A program made the position numbers and the translations under genes. Under the pieces are notes generated by a model, which searched no databases, was not told where the DNA came from, and saw only the letters and a program-made list of their open reading frames with translations. Shown in pieces: positions 52,219 to 62,071 of a stretch of DNA of 64,000 bases; within the stretch, counting starts at the first letter, position 1; every line of letters starts with the position of its first letter. The stretch is taken from the NCBI RefSeq assembly GCF_014705615.1, contig NZ_JACXJA010000015.1, positions 149,033-213,032 on the forward strand. The letters are read 5' to 3'. This stretch comes from Paenibacillus oceani (lineage in GTDB: Bacteria; Bacillota; Bacilli; Paenibacillales; NBRC-103111).

Positions 52219-54330
52219 TCAAGCCATACCGTAAGTCTGCTCATAAAATTTCCCTCTCACCCGCAGGACGAGACTGGCCGGGCCGTTTGTTTCGTTCGGC
52301 AGATTGGCGGTCAGATTCGTCGCCGGGCCTGTGCCGCTGCGCAGCTCGATTTTCAACGCGGTCGAATAGCTGCTCATCCGGTACGGAACCGCCTGCGCGG
52401 AGAAAGTGCCCGCTCTCGCCCATACATTCGCATCGGCCGCTCTGGAATCGGCAACCGTTACTTCAACCTCCTGATAATCGGCCGCATTGTCGATAATTAC
52501 GCTCGTGTACAAGTTGTATTTGGCCGTAAAAGACTTCTCTCCCAAGTAGATGCCCTTCGCAAAATCGTCGGTAGACCCGGGGACGGGAGTCGGCGTCCAC
52601 TGCATATAGTTCCATCCCGCTTCGGCTATGGCATAACGGAACAAAGCTTCGGCAGCCTTTGATTTGGCCGTCGCCTGGATAGCGTTAGGCTTCGTCACCC
52701 GGTGCTCGATCACGCCCCCGTTGTTGCGCAGCTCGATCTGGAATTCGTAAGGCATGAGGAGAACGTGTCCCAGTCTCCGGAACGGAGGTTCGATATGCGC
52801 GCCCTGGCAAAACTCGATCTCCTGATAAATCGGATTGGTCCGGTTATAAGGAAATTCGCAGGCGATCAGCCGGGGCTGGATCGTATGCTTCGAGGCGCGG
52901 ATCGGCCCGCTCTCCGCCCGGCAGTTCACGAAGGTCGGCCGGATGACGCGATCCAGTACGATCGAGGCGCTCTCCCGCGTCTGAATCGAGCAGTTGACGA
53001 AGCGCGGATTGTTGATCCGGTAAGGCGATCCGCTGCCGATGAAGCCGTCGATCTTGATCGGCGTGCTGTCCGGTTCGATCCGGCTTTGCCAGCCTGAGGC
53101 GAAGCCGTTGGAATGGTGATCCGTACCGGAGAAGAAGCAGTCGGAGACGAACAGATGGGACAGACCGAACTGCCCCTCCGTCAAGGCATCACCGGTCGGA
53201 GGCGTATACCCCGTCTCGTCGGGCGGGTTCCCCTCGTCTCCTCCGAGCACCGCCATCCCGATTTTGCCTTGGAACAGGCAATCCTTGATCGTCGCATACT
53301 CGATCGAACCGTATTCAGCTGTTGCTGCCAGCCGTCCCGAAGCGTCCAGAAACAACCCGGCCTTTTGCCAGTACCCGACCACCGATACCCGGTTCAGCTT
53401 GACATGCTCGGCGTTGTCGATCCACAAGCCGACGTCGTACATCGCATGCTCGTCCGTCAGCTGCGTAGTGATGCCGCCCAGGTCGTCCCGGATGCGGAAA
53501 TGGGACAAAATTTTCAGATCAGACAGCTGCGTGCCGTCCGCATCGCTCTCGAACCGGACCGCGCACGTAAAGTTCTGGAAGTCGGCGCGATTACTTGAAA
53601 ACGCTTGCGAACCGTTGCCGAAAAAAGCCAGAACGGTGCCGTTCTCCATATCGAGCACGCTGTCCGGCAGTACATTGCGCCGCTGTCCGAACGTAAACCA
53701 GGACGAGCTGCCCGATCCGCGAACGAACGTATTGCGGGGAATCGTAATCGTATCCGTCAGGCAGAATACGCCGGGAGGAAAAAACAGCGTCTTTCCTCTT
53801 GCCGCGGCCAGCGCAGCGCGGATTGCGGACGTATCGTTCGCGGCGCCGTCCCCCTTGGCCCCGAACCATTTGACGTGGATGTTCCCGTCATACCGCCTTT
53901 TAAAGCGGGCTCCCATAGCCGATACAATCACGGTTCCCGTATTGTCCGCAGCCGAGTTGTCGGCGGCATCGTACAGGAACGGCCCTTCCTGGCCTGGATC
54001 GGTTACGAAATACACCCGGCCTTCCACCGGATTCGTTTCTGTTCTCAGCTCTTCGATCCGGACGCCGCGGACGCAATCTGCCAATAGCGGAAATTCGGGG
54101 TCTCCGCCATACACCGATCCGATTACGCCCGATCCTGCCCTTTTCGCGGCCGCGCCCGATTGACCGGCCAGTACGCCCATCGCGGTGAGCGCCGCCCCGG
54201 CCGCTCCCATAGCCGCGAGCAACTTGCGGCGGCTCACCGGTTTGCCTTCCCAGCCTTCCTGCTTAATTTTCGCATTTGTATACGGTTTCAAAAGATTCTT
54301 TGTGCCGTCTTCGTTACTCCCTGCACGCAT
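52219..54330 (-). CDS. Tat-exported right-handed beta-helix protein (pectate-lyase-like)
   Basis: A 703-residue protein. A Tat signal lies inside the first 60 residues (SRRKLLAAMGAAGAALTAMG). The signature of the Pectate_lyase_3 / GH28-like fold follows: VKWFGAKGDGAANDTSAIRAAL, KTLFFPPGVFCLTDTI and a long series of beta-helix turns (INNPRFVNCSIQTR, PTFVNCRAESGP). The last 150 residues are a separate region with a Trp/Pro-rich joint and beta-rich end. It could cut polysaccharide or bind it; no catalytic residue pattern is certain. GGGAGG precedes the ATG. It is convergent with the RidA gene and appears to be a single-gene unit. Confidence 0.85.
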   Translation of the reverse strand: MRAGSNEDGTKNLLKPYTNAKIKQEGWEGKPVSRRKLLAAMGAAGAALTAMGVLAGQSGAAAKRAGSGVIGSVYGGDPEFPLLADCVRGVRIEELRTETNPVEGRVYFVTDPGQEGPFLYDAADNSAADNTGTVIVSAMGARFKRRYDGNIHVKWFGAKGDGAANDTSAIRAALAAARGKTLFFPPGVFCLTDTITIPRNTFVRGSGSSSWFTFGQRRNVLPDSVLDMENGTVLAFFGNGSQAFSSNRADFQNFTCAVRFESDADGTQLSDLKILSHFRIRDDLGGITTQLTDEHAMYDVGLWIDNAEHVKLNRVSVVGYWQKAGLFLDASGRLAATAEYGSIEYATIKDCLFQGKIGMAVLGGDEGNPPDETGYTPPTGDALTEGQFGLSHLFVSDCFFSGTDHHSNGFASGWQSRIEPDSTPIKIDGFIGSGSPYRINNPRFVNCSIQTRESASIVLDRVIRPTFVNCRAESGPIRASKHTIQPRLIACEFPYNRTNPIYQEIEFCQGAHIEPPFRRLGHVLLMPYEFQIELRNNGGVIEHRVTKPNAIQATAKSKAAEALFRYAIAEAGWNYMQWTPTPVPGSTDDFAKGIYLGEKSFTAKYNLYTSVIIDNAADYQEVEVTVADSRAADANVWARAGTFSAQAVPYRMSSYSTALKIELRSGTGPATNLTANLPNETNGPASLVLRVRGKFYEQTYGMA

Positions 54331-54614
54331 TGATTATTCCTCCCGTCACCCGTGTTTGGTCTATATCCGCATATCCACTATCGGCTAAAGACGGAAGCAT
54401 CCGTAACAGATCCTTCCCGCCCCGCATAAGTGCCCTTCCGAACCATACTTTAGTCGATTGATCCGCACTTGTATATGAACGATTCGCATAGACGTTTTCC
54501 GATATTTACATTCGGTATTTGCCGATTATGACCTGGATGAACGGCTTCTTACATTCCTCCCTGATCCATCCGGAAATAAGCGGGCTCGGTCGACACCGCG
54601 GCCCGAACCAGCGG

Positions 54615-55409
54615 CTAGAAATCAATAAAGCCCCGCTGCCGCAGCGCCTCCACCGATTCGGTCAACGAGTCAGCTGTCTTCACTTCGATGACGACCGTCC
54701 AATCGTGCTCCCGTGCCAAGCTCAGCCGATCTCCAAGCGGCACGACTCCCTTGTATAAGGGCTGGTGGTCCGATTTGCCGTTATAATCATGCAGATGCAT
54801 ATGCCGGACCCGGCTCCTGTAGCGGTCGAACACTTCTTTTTCCGCGAAACCGGCTTTGGCGTCATGCCCCACATCCCAGGTTAGACGGAAGTTCGGCGAA
54901 GCGCTTAACAATTCGAGCGCCCGCCCTACGAACGGCAGCTGGAAATTGCCCGTATTCTCGATACATAAGTCGACCCCGTAACTTTTGGCCAGCCGGTACA
55001 GCTCCGCATATGATTTGAGCAGCAGCTCCAGGTACATCTCCTCGTACCGCTCGTTGATCCAAACTTTGGAGTTCGGCAACGTAAAATAGATCCCGTTGTT
55101 CAAATGCATCGTGAGCGTGCGGATGCCCGACCGGTTCGCCCACTCCATCGTCTGCTCGCACCTCTTCAGATGCCCTGATCGGATGGAGGGGTGGTACGAA
55201 GTTACATCGAGCTCTTCCGGGAGATGGACCGAGAAGTGGATTCCGTAGCGTTCGGTATAGGATCGAATAGCCGAGGGGGACAAGATTTCCGGCAGGCAGA
55301 TCGGAAGATTCATGTTCAGTTCGACGAAGTGCAGACCGAGTCTGCGGCACAGTTGCACATTGTCTTCGATGGACGCATATTCGACGAGTGTCGGCATTCC
55401 AAATCTCAT
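54615..55409 (-). CDS. Sugar phosphate isomerase/epimerase-like TIM barrel protein
   Basis: A 264-residue xylose-isomerase-like protein: LHFVELNMNLP, HFSVHLPEELD, LCIENTGNFQLP (Glu ligand), LTWDVGHDAKAG (Asp/His ligands), HMHLHDYNG and TVVIEVKTADSL (final Glu). It resembles the protein at 3253 only at the fold level. ATG 55409 follows GGAGG. The substrate is unknown; the beta-helix protein downstream and rhamnosidase-like gene suggest plant-polysaccharide sugars. Confidence 0.85.
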   Translation of the reverse strand: MRFGMPTLVEYASIEDNVQLCRRLGLHFVELNMNLPICLPEILSPSAIRSYTERYGIHFSVHLPEELDVTSYHPSIRSGHLKRCEQTMEWANRSGIRTLTMHLNNGIYFTLPNSKVWINERYEEMYLELLLKSYAELYRLAKSYGVDLCIENTGNFQLPFVGRALELLSASPNFRLTWDVGHDAKAGFAEKEVFDRYRSRVRHMHLHDYNGKSDHQPLYKGVVPLGDRLSLAREHDWTVVIEVKTADSLTESVEALRQRGFIDF

Positions 55410-55557
55410 AAAAACCTCCGTGTTCCGCAAATAAATATTTCCTATATATACCATACCATCAAATTGTGCTGCGTATCATCAATTTTTGTGGTTTTTCGGC
55501 AAATTTACACAAAAAAACTGCCAGCCCTTAGACCGGCAGCAACCCGATTCGACAAAC

Positions 55558-57078
55558 CTATCCGTTTATTTCATTCGGCTTCAACTGTTCCGTACGTTGC
55601 AGCACCATCGCCTTCTTCTTGGAATCGTAGCGGAAATGATACACATCGATATAGTCTTGACCCGCCCCGTATCCGCCGGTCACGATCATCTCTCCGCTTG
55701 TTACCTGGAACTGCCGGTTCGGCAGCTGCCCGATATTCGTCCAACTTCGCTCCGGGTCCATCTCGAAGGGTACCGGGAACGCCTTGCCGTCGCTTACTCC
55801 GAACAAGTAGGTCTCAAGGGCGTGACAGTCCGTATGCCGCGGAACGTAGGCGAACAGATCCGTGCCGCTTAAGGCGAACGACTTCATTTGTACCGGGGAA
55901 TCGTTTTTCTGGATGATTTCGAACTCAGTCGGAAACGAAAAAATCGGACTCGCAGCTCCCCCCGATTTGGGTTCCCAAACCGCTTCATAAGCACCTCTCC
56001 AATTCAGATCGGTTTCTTGTCCGTAGCAGCTGGGGGCGCCAAGAGCAGCTACTTTCGCCTGACCGGACGGTTTTACGACGATCCGCCCCTCCGTATGGGT
56101 TCCAACCGCCCGGTGCGAAAGATCTTCCTTGAGAGCCGTTTCCTCCTCCTCTGTATTACCGGACTCCGCTCTCCCTTCGCTTCCCGTGTCACGAAACGGA
56201 TTCGGAACAAAATCCGCTTTCTCGATATAACCCGTGTACCCGCCCGGAGCGATAATCACGTAACGGCTGCCGGCTTCGCGCTCGATCCAGATCGGCCCCG
56301 GCGACGGCGGACGCTCCTTGGCCCCTCCTTTCTCGGTATAGACGCCGGCTCCTTCGCGCAGCGTTCCTTCCCGTGCGGAAGCGGGATCGAACGCTGCCAG
56401 AGCGCTCTTCGGCACCCATTTTTCACCGGTATACGGGGTATCGTACGTAAACAGCCTGATATTGGCCCAGTTCCGGTACTCCCTTGTAACCTGCACGACC
56501 TTACCGGCCGGCAGCTCAAAGCCCGAAGGCTTCGCTTCATCCGGATATAACCGGAACACCACCGGATTCAACACCAGCATCTCGTAAGGCTTAACGCTCA
56601 GCAGCGCGCCGGTTTCCGGTTCCCGGTTCAAGTACCATTCCGGAATCCACCCGCTCGCTCCCCCGGAAGCAATCTTGGCGAAGTTGCCGCGAATCTCGGT
56701 CACTTCGTAAGACAGATCCGCATCCGCAACGAACACCGGTGCGCCGTGCTCATAAGCTCCGGGAGATTGCGTGACCTCGACGTCCCCTTTCAGCCTATAC
56801 CGTTCCCGCTCCGCAGGCGGATTCGTTTCTGTCCCGGCCTCCCCGCTCCACGGCTTGAGTCCAACCGTCGCCCGCATATCCGGAATTAGGAGCAGCAGTA
56901 CGATCACGACACCGGCAGCCAGCCACAGCACAGGCTTTGGGCGTCCGTTCCGTTTCGAGCCGGCGCGGCCATCCGCGGCCATCTTTTCGATCCGGTTGAT
57001 GTTCTGCAGCGTAAATGTCCGCCGATCGAACGGATCGTTTCGCATCTGTTCATACCACTCCGGCTTAGGCTCGTTCAT
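55558..57078 (-). CDS. Membrane protein with SH3-like repeats, probable anti-sigma factor
   Basis: A 506-residue protein with a short cytoplasmic N-terminus (about 1-48), one membrane helix (VLWLAAGVVIVLLLLIPDM, 49-68), then extracellular SH3-like modules: VTQSPGAYEHGAPVFVADADLSYEVTEIRG (about 100-155), LVLNPVVFRLYPDEAKPSGFELPAGK (about 165-220) and a third, WIEREAGSRYVIIAPGGYTGYIEKADF (about 265-295). The final 150 residues are an unassigned domain. It overlaps the sigma gene by 14 bases with GGAGGGGG before the ATG, the coupling expected for an anti-sigma partner. The SH3-like part suggests sensing of cell-wall or surface state. Confidence 0.75.
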   Translation of the reverse strand: MNEPKPEWYEQMRNDPFDRRTFTLQNINRIEKMAADGRAGSKRNGRPKPVLWLAAGVVIVLLLLIPDMRATVGLKPWSGEAGTETNPPAERERYRLKGDVEVTQSPGAYEHGAPVFVADADLSYEVTEIRGNFAKIASGGASGWIPEWYLNREPETGALLSVKPYEMLVLNPVVFRLYPDEAKPSGFELPAGKVVQVTREYRNWANIRLFTYDTPYTGEKWVPKSALAAFDPASAREGTLREGAGVYTEKGGAKERPPSPGPIWIEREAGSRYVIIAPGGYTGYIEKADFVPNPFRDTGSEGRAESGNTEEEETALKEDLSHRAVGTHTEGRIVVKPSGQAKVAALGAPSCYGQETDLNWRGAYEAVWEPKSGGAASPIFSFPTEFEIIQKNDSPVQMKSFALSGTDLFAYVPRHTDCHALETYLFGVSDGKAFPVPFEMDPERSWTNIGQLPNRQFQVTSGEMIVTGGYGAGQDYIDVYHFRYDSKKKAMVLQRTEQLKPNEING

Positions 57079-57613
57079 AAGCCGCCCCCTCCTTCCAGAT
57101 TCTCGTTACTTTGCTGCGCGCCCGAGACAACCGCGACTTTACGGTACCCTGCGATATCCCGAGCACATCCGCGATTTCTTTTATCGTGAGATCGTACCTC
57201 GCATCGAGAAGGAGCACCTCTCTATATTTCACCGGCAGCTTCAGCACGATCTGCCATATATCCTCGGCCAGGCAAATCTCCATCGCTTCGTCTTCCGCCG
57301 ACGAATGGGTTTCTTTGCGGACAATCCAATCCACAAGCGTTACTTTCCGCACGAAGGCCGACCGCCTGTAGTTGATCGCTATATTTCTCGTAATCGAGAT
57401 CAGCCACGTCCGAAATGACGATTCCCCTCGGAACGAACCGATATTCTGGTACACCTTGAGAAATACATCCTGCGAGATATCGTCTGCGAGATCCGCGCGC
57501 TTCGTCATCAAATAAGCGTAATTCCAGACGTCCTGCCCGTATGTGAGCATCAATTCGCGGAACGTCTCCTTGTTCAGTGACGCCATATGCTTCCAATAAT
57601 CCTGCTCCTCCAA
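57065..57613 (-). CDS. ECF (sigma-70 family) RNA polymerase sigma factor
   Basis: A 182-residue sigma factor: region 2 (YLMTKRADLADDISQDVFLKVYQNIGSFRGESSFRTWLISITRNIA) and region 4 (VLLLDARYDLTIKEIADVLGISQGTVKSRLSRARSKVTRIW). I place the start at TTG 57613 because GGGGTGAAGGG lies before it; ATG 57586 is the alternative, with no good site. It precedes and overlaps the SH3 membrane protein. A possible self-promoter element, GGAACAAT, occurs at about 57660-57667 on the minus strand, without a matching -10 I can defend. Confidence 0.9.
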   Translation of the reverse strand: MEEQDYWKHMASLNKETFRELMLTYGQDVWNYAYLMTKRADLADDISQDVFLKVYQNIGSFRGESSFRTWLISITRNIAINYRRSAFVRKVTLVDWIVRKETHSSAEDEAMEICLAEDIWQIVLKLPVKYREVLLLDARYDLTIKEIADVLGISQGTVKSRLSRARSKVTRIWKEGAAYERA

Positions 57614-57712
57614 CGACCCTTCACCCCGCCCTCTACTTATTGGACAATGGAAACCGGGGAATTGTTCCAATTATAATAAAAATTTTGATTTCGCTTCTCG
57701 GCTCCATCGTAG

Positions 57713-57741
57713 AAAAAGCCGCCTTCCAATCGGAAAGCGGC
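57713..57741 (-). terminator. Rho-independent terminator of the AraC gene
   Basis: On the minus strand GCCGCTTTCC-GATT-GGAAGGCGGC pairs almost fully (one mismatch) and is followed by TTTTT. It closes the AraC gene that ends at 57806. Confidence 0.85.
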
Positions 57742-57805
57742 CGGTATGATGTTTGACCAGGCATAGTCCTCTGCCGGAGGAACCGGAATGATCCGGTTTT
57801 GACCG

Positions 57806-58690
57806 TTACAGCTGCGCCTTCGTTTTGCGGTACTCGCTGGGGGTTGCGCCAACCAGCTTTTTGAACAACCGGTTGAAAAATTTAATATCCCGGTATCCGG
57901 CCTTCCAGGCGATCGATGAAATCGTATCGCTGGTCGAAGCCAGCAGCTTGCAGATCAGCTCCATCCGCAGCTTCTGTACGTACTCGGTATAATTCATCCC
58001 GGTGCGCGCTTCGAATCTTCGGCGGAATTGCCTCTCGCTCAGTCCCGACTCGGCAGCAAGATCCTGAATCGTAGGAGGCTCCGCCGTCTTTTCCCTGATC
58101 CGGTCGAGCACATGCTCCAGCGGATCGTCGAGCGGGGCCGTTTCCCCTGCTATCACCGTTCTCAGCTGGGAGCGGCGCAGATGAAGGAGCAGCCGGATCA
58201 TCTCCGAACGCATCACTTGCAGATGATCGGGGCGTTTTCTTACGAACTCCTCGAACAACGTATGAACGATCGACTGGAAGGTGCCGTCCGAATCCTGGGC
58301 ATGAAGCCACATCTGCTCCGGATAAGGCGAAGTGAGGAAGCGGAGCACGGCTGCGTCTTCCGCAAAAAATGGCTCCAGCTTGCGTGAAAACGCGGTGCTG
58401 AACAAAATATTGTACACGATCAAATGTTTGCGCTTCGGCTGCGCGTGCGCGGGACGGAAGACGTGGGACACTCCGAGCGGGAGAAAAAAAACGTCCCCCC
58501 GTGCAACCGGCAGCGACAATCCTTCGATCCGATGAAAACCGCTCCCCTCGCTGACATAATTGATTTCCAGAAATTCGTGATTATGCTCGGCCAGCTCGAA
58601 CGACTCGGATACCCGGTTAACGTGAATCGGTGTCTCCTCCGTTATGTATAAACTTAGCGGTATCGTTTGTACAATCCGTTTTACGCTCAT
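57806..58690 (-). CDS. AraC family regulator next to the rhamnosidase gene
   Basis: A 294-residue regulator with an N-terminal cupin (HNHEFLEINYVSEGSGFHRI, ARGDVFFLPLGVSHVF) and a C-terminal AraC domain (about 190-290): PTIQDLAAESGLSERQFRRRFEARTGMNYTEYVQ, then WKAGYRDIKFFNRLFKKLVGATPSEYRK. It is divergent from the GH78-like gene, with 123 bases between. It probably regulates that gene in response to a sugar ligand such as L-rhamnose, an inference from position. Confidence 0.9.
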   Translation of the reverse strand: MSVKRIVQTIPLSLYITEETPIHVNRVSESFELAEHNHEFLEINYVSEGSGFHRIEGLSLPVARGDVFFLPLGVSHVFRPAHAQPKRKHLIVYNILFSTAFSRKLEPFFAEDAAVLRFLTSPYPEQMWLHAQDSDGTFQSIVHTLFEEFVRKRPDHLQVMRSEMIRLLLHLRRSQLRTVIAGETAPLDDPLEHVLDRIREKTAEPPTIQDLAAESGLSERQFRRRFEARTGMNYTEYVQKLRMELICKLLASTSDTISSIAWKAGYRDIKFFNRLFKKLVGATPSEYRKTKAQL

Positions 58691-58813
58691 CGGCCGATTC
58701 TCCTTGTGTCCGTTTCAACCCCATAATATGTCCTAATTGCTACCCCACCTCTGGTTGCTCCTGAATTATACTATACAAAAACAGATTCGCAAACCAGGAG
58801 GTTTACCCGAGAT

Positions 58814-61729
58814 ATGAAGCCAAACGCAGATTGGAAAGCCAGTTGGATATGGTCCGGCGGAGATACAAGCCCGCGGAACGAATGGCGCTGCTTTCGCAAG
58901 CAGTTTACTTTACCATCAGCGGATGCGGGACGGCCGGTACAATTAAAGATTACGGCGGATTCCCGTTACGTCCTGTATGTGAACGGCACAGCGGCGGGAC
59001 GCGGTCCTGTCCGGTCGTGGCCGTTCGAGCTCGCCTATGACGAGTACGAGATCGGACATCTTCTTCGTCCGGGAACAGACAATACGATAGCGGTGCTGGT
59101 GACCCATTACGGCGTCCCGACGTTCCAATATGTGCGCGGACGGGGCGGGTTGCTGGCCCAGGTGGAGCTTTCCGGCGAGGGCGAGCGTACGGTCCTGGCG
59201 GCCACGGACGCCAGCTGGACAACCTCCCTCCATGCCGGTTACGATTCGCGTTCACCGCGTATTTCGTGCCAGCTTCCATTCACCGAAGTGTACGATGCCG
59301 CAGGCTGTGACGCCAGCTGGAGCGATGCCGGTTTCGACGATTCAGGCTGGGAGAACGTCTCCGTCATCGGCCCTGTCGGCATGGAGCCGTGGACGCAGCT
59401 GGTCGAGCGGGATATTCCGCATCTGACCGAGGAACCCGTCTACCCAGTAAGGGTCGAGAGCTTGAGCCGGGTAAAGCCGAGATCGTGGGGAGTCGTGCTG
59501 GACCTGCGGAATCATTTCGTTCCGTCTAGCGAACATCATGCCAACAATGTCCGGCTGTACGGTTTCCTCGCTACGGTCATCCGAACGGACAAAGCCGTTC
59601 GCGCGACGATCGGCATCGTCGACAGCGGACGGCTGCCCGGGTCGTGCAGCATTAACGGGATCTGGTACCCGGATACGGCTTATTATGGAGAAAAGCCGAG
59701 ACGTTTTCTCGATGTAGAGCTGCAGCAAGGCGATAATTTCTTGATGCTTGCCTTAAAAGGAACGATTCATGGACACAGCTTCCACTTCGGGATCGATTGC
59801 GAAGAGCCGTTTGAAGTCGTCTCCCCTCTTGCCGATGCAGCTGGTACGAATGCAGACAGCCGTTCTTCGTTTGCAACGCTGGGGCCGTTCGATCATATCG
59901 AAATCATCGACCACCAGCCGGCACGACCGTTGAATGAATCGCATCCGGATTATGACCGGGCCCGAGCTATTAGCTCGGCAGCAGGTTTGCACGAGTTCCC
60001 CGAGTGGCTGCGTCCGGTGGACAATCGTTATGTCAGCAAGGACGACGTGTTCAGCCAATGCATCTGGACGACGCAATCCGTCCGGCTTCCGGTCCCGTAT
60101 TCGCTTCATCAGGCCGTCATCGCGAACCGGTCGGCGGCCGTCGTGCCTGTATATCCCGGCGAGGACACGGAGATGATCATCGATTTCGGCAAGGAATATA
60201 CCGGCTATATCGAGTTCGAAGCGGAAGCCTCCGCCGGCACGACTCTGGACTTCTACGGACTGGAGTTTATCCAGGACGGCTGGAGACAGGACACGTTCGA
60301 ATTGGACAACACGATGCGATACGTCTGCCGGGAAGGCCGTCAATCGTACTCGTCCCCCATCCGTCGCGGCTTCCGCTACTTGATGGTCGTCGTGAGAAAC
60401 ACCGCAGCGCCGGTTCAATTCCACCGCATCTCGATGCTGCAAAGCAATTTTGCAGTCGCCGAGATCGGGCGGTTCCGCAGCTCCGATGCGCTGCTTAACG
60501 ACATCTGGGAGATTAGCAAGCATACGACCCGGGTGTGCATGGAGGATACGTTCGTCGATTGTCCGGCGTACGAGCAGGCATTCTGGGTAGGCGATGCCCG
60601 CAACGAAGCGCTCGTCAATTATTACGTATTCGGCGACGACGCCATCGTCAAGCGTTGTTTGCGGCTCGTTCCCGGCTCGCAGTTCCAGACGCCTTTGTAC
60701 GCGGACCAGGTGCCTAGCGGCTGGAACAGCGTTATTCCGAACTGGACGTTTTTCTGGGCGATCGCCTGCCTCGAACTGTACGAATTCAGCGGAGACCGCA
60801 GCTTTGCCGAGCAAATCTGGCCGCAAGTCCGCAGTACGCTCGATCATTTCGCTGAGAAGCTGGACGACCGCGGCTTGTTATATATGAAGGCATGGAACTT
60901 GCTGGACTGGGCCCCGATCGATCAGCCGAGAGACGGTGTCGTTACGCACCAGAACCTATTTTTCGTCAAGGCGCTCCGTTCCGCCTCCCGGATCGCGGCA
61001 GATACCGACCCGGCTGGAGCCGCACGGCTGCTCGCCCGCGCCGACGCCTTGAAGACGGCGATCAATGCCCACCTGTGGTCGGAAGAACGAAATGCTTTTG
61101 TGGACTGCATTCACAGCGACGGCCGAATATCCAGAGTATTCAGCATGCAGACACAGGTGGTTGCGTATTTGTGCGATATCGCGGAAGGGGAACGTCAGCG
61201 CATATTGGAGAACTACGTCGCCGAGCCTCCGGTTGAATTCGTCCAGATCGGCAGTCCGTTCATGTCGTTTTTCTATCACGAGGCGCTGGCCAAGCTGGGC
61301 CGGATCGACATCATGCTGGACGACATCCGGACGCAGTACGGGCATATGATCGAACACGACGCGACGACATGCTGGGAAATGTACCCGAGGCCGCTGGAGC
61401 GGCGCAACCATCCGAACGAGCTCACGCGCAGCCATTGCCACGCCTGGTCGGCCGGTCCCGGCTACTTCCTGGGGGCGTATATCCTCGGCGTGCGCGGCCT
61501 GAATCCGGGCTGGACGAAGATTGCGGTCGAACCGAACATAGCGGACCTCACTTGGGCCACAGGCACGGTTCCCCTCCCCGGACTCGGGCGAATCGATATA
61601 ACCTGGCACGTGGACCGGGCGAACCGGAAGCTTCGCCTCCGCGTCGAGACGCCACTCGGACGGGAGCTGTCGATAACCGCTCCCGTCGGCTATGAATTGG
61701 AGCTGGAGCGGATTGAGCTTGGGTCTTAA
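58814..61729 (+). CDS. Alpha-L-rhamnosidase-like glycoside hydrolase (GH78)
   Basis: A 971-residue, apparently cytoplasmic protein (no signal peptide). The N-terminal beta-sandwich carries FRKQFTLPS and ITADSRYVLYVNGTAAGRGP; the catalytic (alpha/alpha)6 barrel follows, with the family active-site segment EDTFVDCPAYEQAFWVGDAR (about 575-595) and the C-terminal CWEMYP and SHCHAWSAGPGYFLGAYILGV region. In most GH78 enzymes the segment reads DCPQRDERLGWTGDA, so ERLGW is replaced here by QAFWV. It would release L-rhamnose or a similar residue from small glycosides. The ribosome-binding site (GGAGG) is 12 bases before the ATG, unusually far. Confidence 0.88.
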   Translation: MKPNADWKASWIWSGGDTSPRNEWRCFRKQFTLPSADAGRPVQLKITADSRYVLYVNGTAAGRGPVRSWPFELAYDEYEIGHLLRPGTDNTIAVLVTHYGVPTFQYVRGRGGLLAQVELSGEGERTVLAATDASWTTSLHAGYDSRSPRISCQLPFTEVYDAAGCDASWSDAGFDDSGWENVSVIGPVGMEPWTQLVERDIPHLTEEPVYPVRVESLSRVKPRSWGVVLDLRNHFVPSSEHHANNVRLYGFLATVIRTDKAVRATIGIVDSGRLPGSCSINGIWYPDTAYYGEKPRRFLDVELQQGDNFLMLALKGTIHGHSFHFGIDCEEPFEVVSPLADAAGTNADSRSSFATLGPFDHIEIIDHQPARPLNESHPDYDRARAISSAAGLHEFPEWLRPVDNRYVSKDDVFSQCIWTTQSVRLPVPYSLHQAVIANRSAAVVPVYPGEDTEMIIDFGKEYTGYIEFEAEASAGTTLDFYGLEFIQDGWRQDTFELDNTMRYVCREGRQSYSSPIRRGFRYLMVVVRNTAAPVQFHRISMLQSNFAVAEIGRFRSSDALLNDIWEISKHTTRVCMEDTFVDCPAYEQAFWVGDARNEALVNYYVFGDDAIVKRCLRLVPGSQFQTPLYADQVPSGWNSVIPNWTFFWAIACLELYEFSGDRSFAEQIWPQVRSTLDHFAEKLDDRGLLYMKAWNLLDWAPIDQPRDGVVTHQNLFFVKALRSASRIAADTDPAGAARLLARADALKTAINAHLWSEERNAFVDCIHSDGRISRVFSMQTQVVAYLCDIAEGERQRILENYVAEPPVEFVQIGSPFMSFFYHEALAKLGRIDIMLDDIRTQYGHMIEHDATTCWEMYPRPLERRNHPNELTRSHCHAWSAGPGYFLGAYILGVRGLNPGWTKIAVEPNIADLTWATGTVPLPGLGRIDITWHVDRANRKLRLRVETPLGRELSITAPVGYELELERIELGS

Positions 61730-61764
61730 CTTGTAAGAGGTAGCAGCGATTGGATTGAAAAATA

Positions 61765-61806
61765 GCCTTCCCGTTTAGCCGCTTGGGCTTCCAGGAAGGC
61801 CGTTTT
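61765..61806 (+). terminator. Probable terminator of the GH78-like gene
   Basis: GCCTTCC (61765-61771) pairs with GGAAGGC (61794-61800), followed by CGTTTT. The loop is 22 bases. It lies 36 bases after the gene. Confidence 0.5.
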
Positions 61807-62071
61807 ACTGCTGGAAGCTAACCTCCTCCGTTTATTGTTTGCTTCCTCGAATAAGTGTATATGATTTTTCGTATATAATTTTCGATAATAATCCAACTCG
61901 GTACATCCTATACGGTTTTTCATATATAATCGCCTATTTCGCTTTCATACGTCAAAATCAATACGAATAATCATATACATTCGGAGTCAAATACAGTTGA
62001 ATATAAGAAAAGCTTCTAAACGAAGCTCTTGCCACGATGAATGACCCTGCGTAAGAGGTAGCTTTCCTTAG

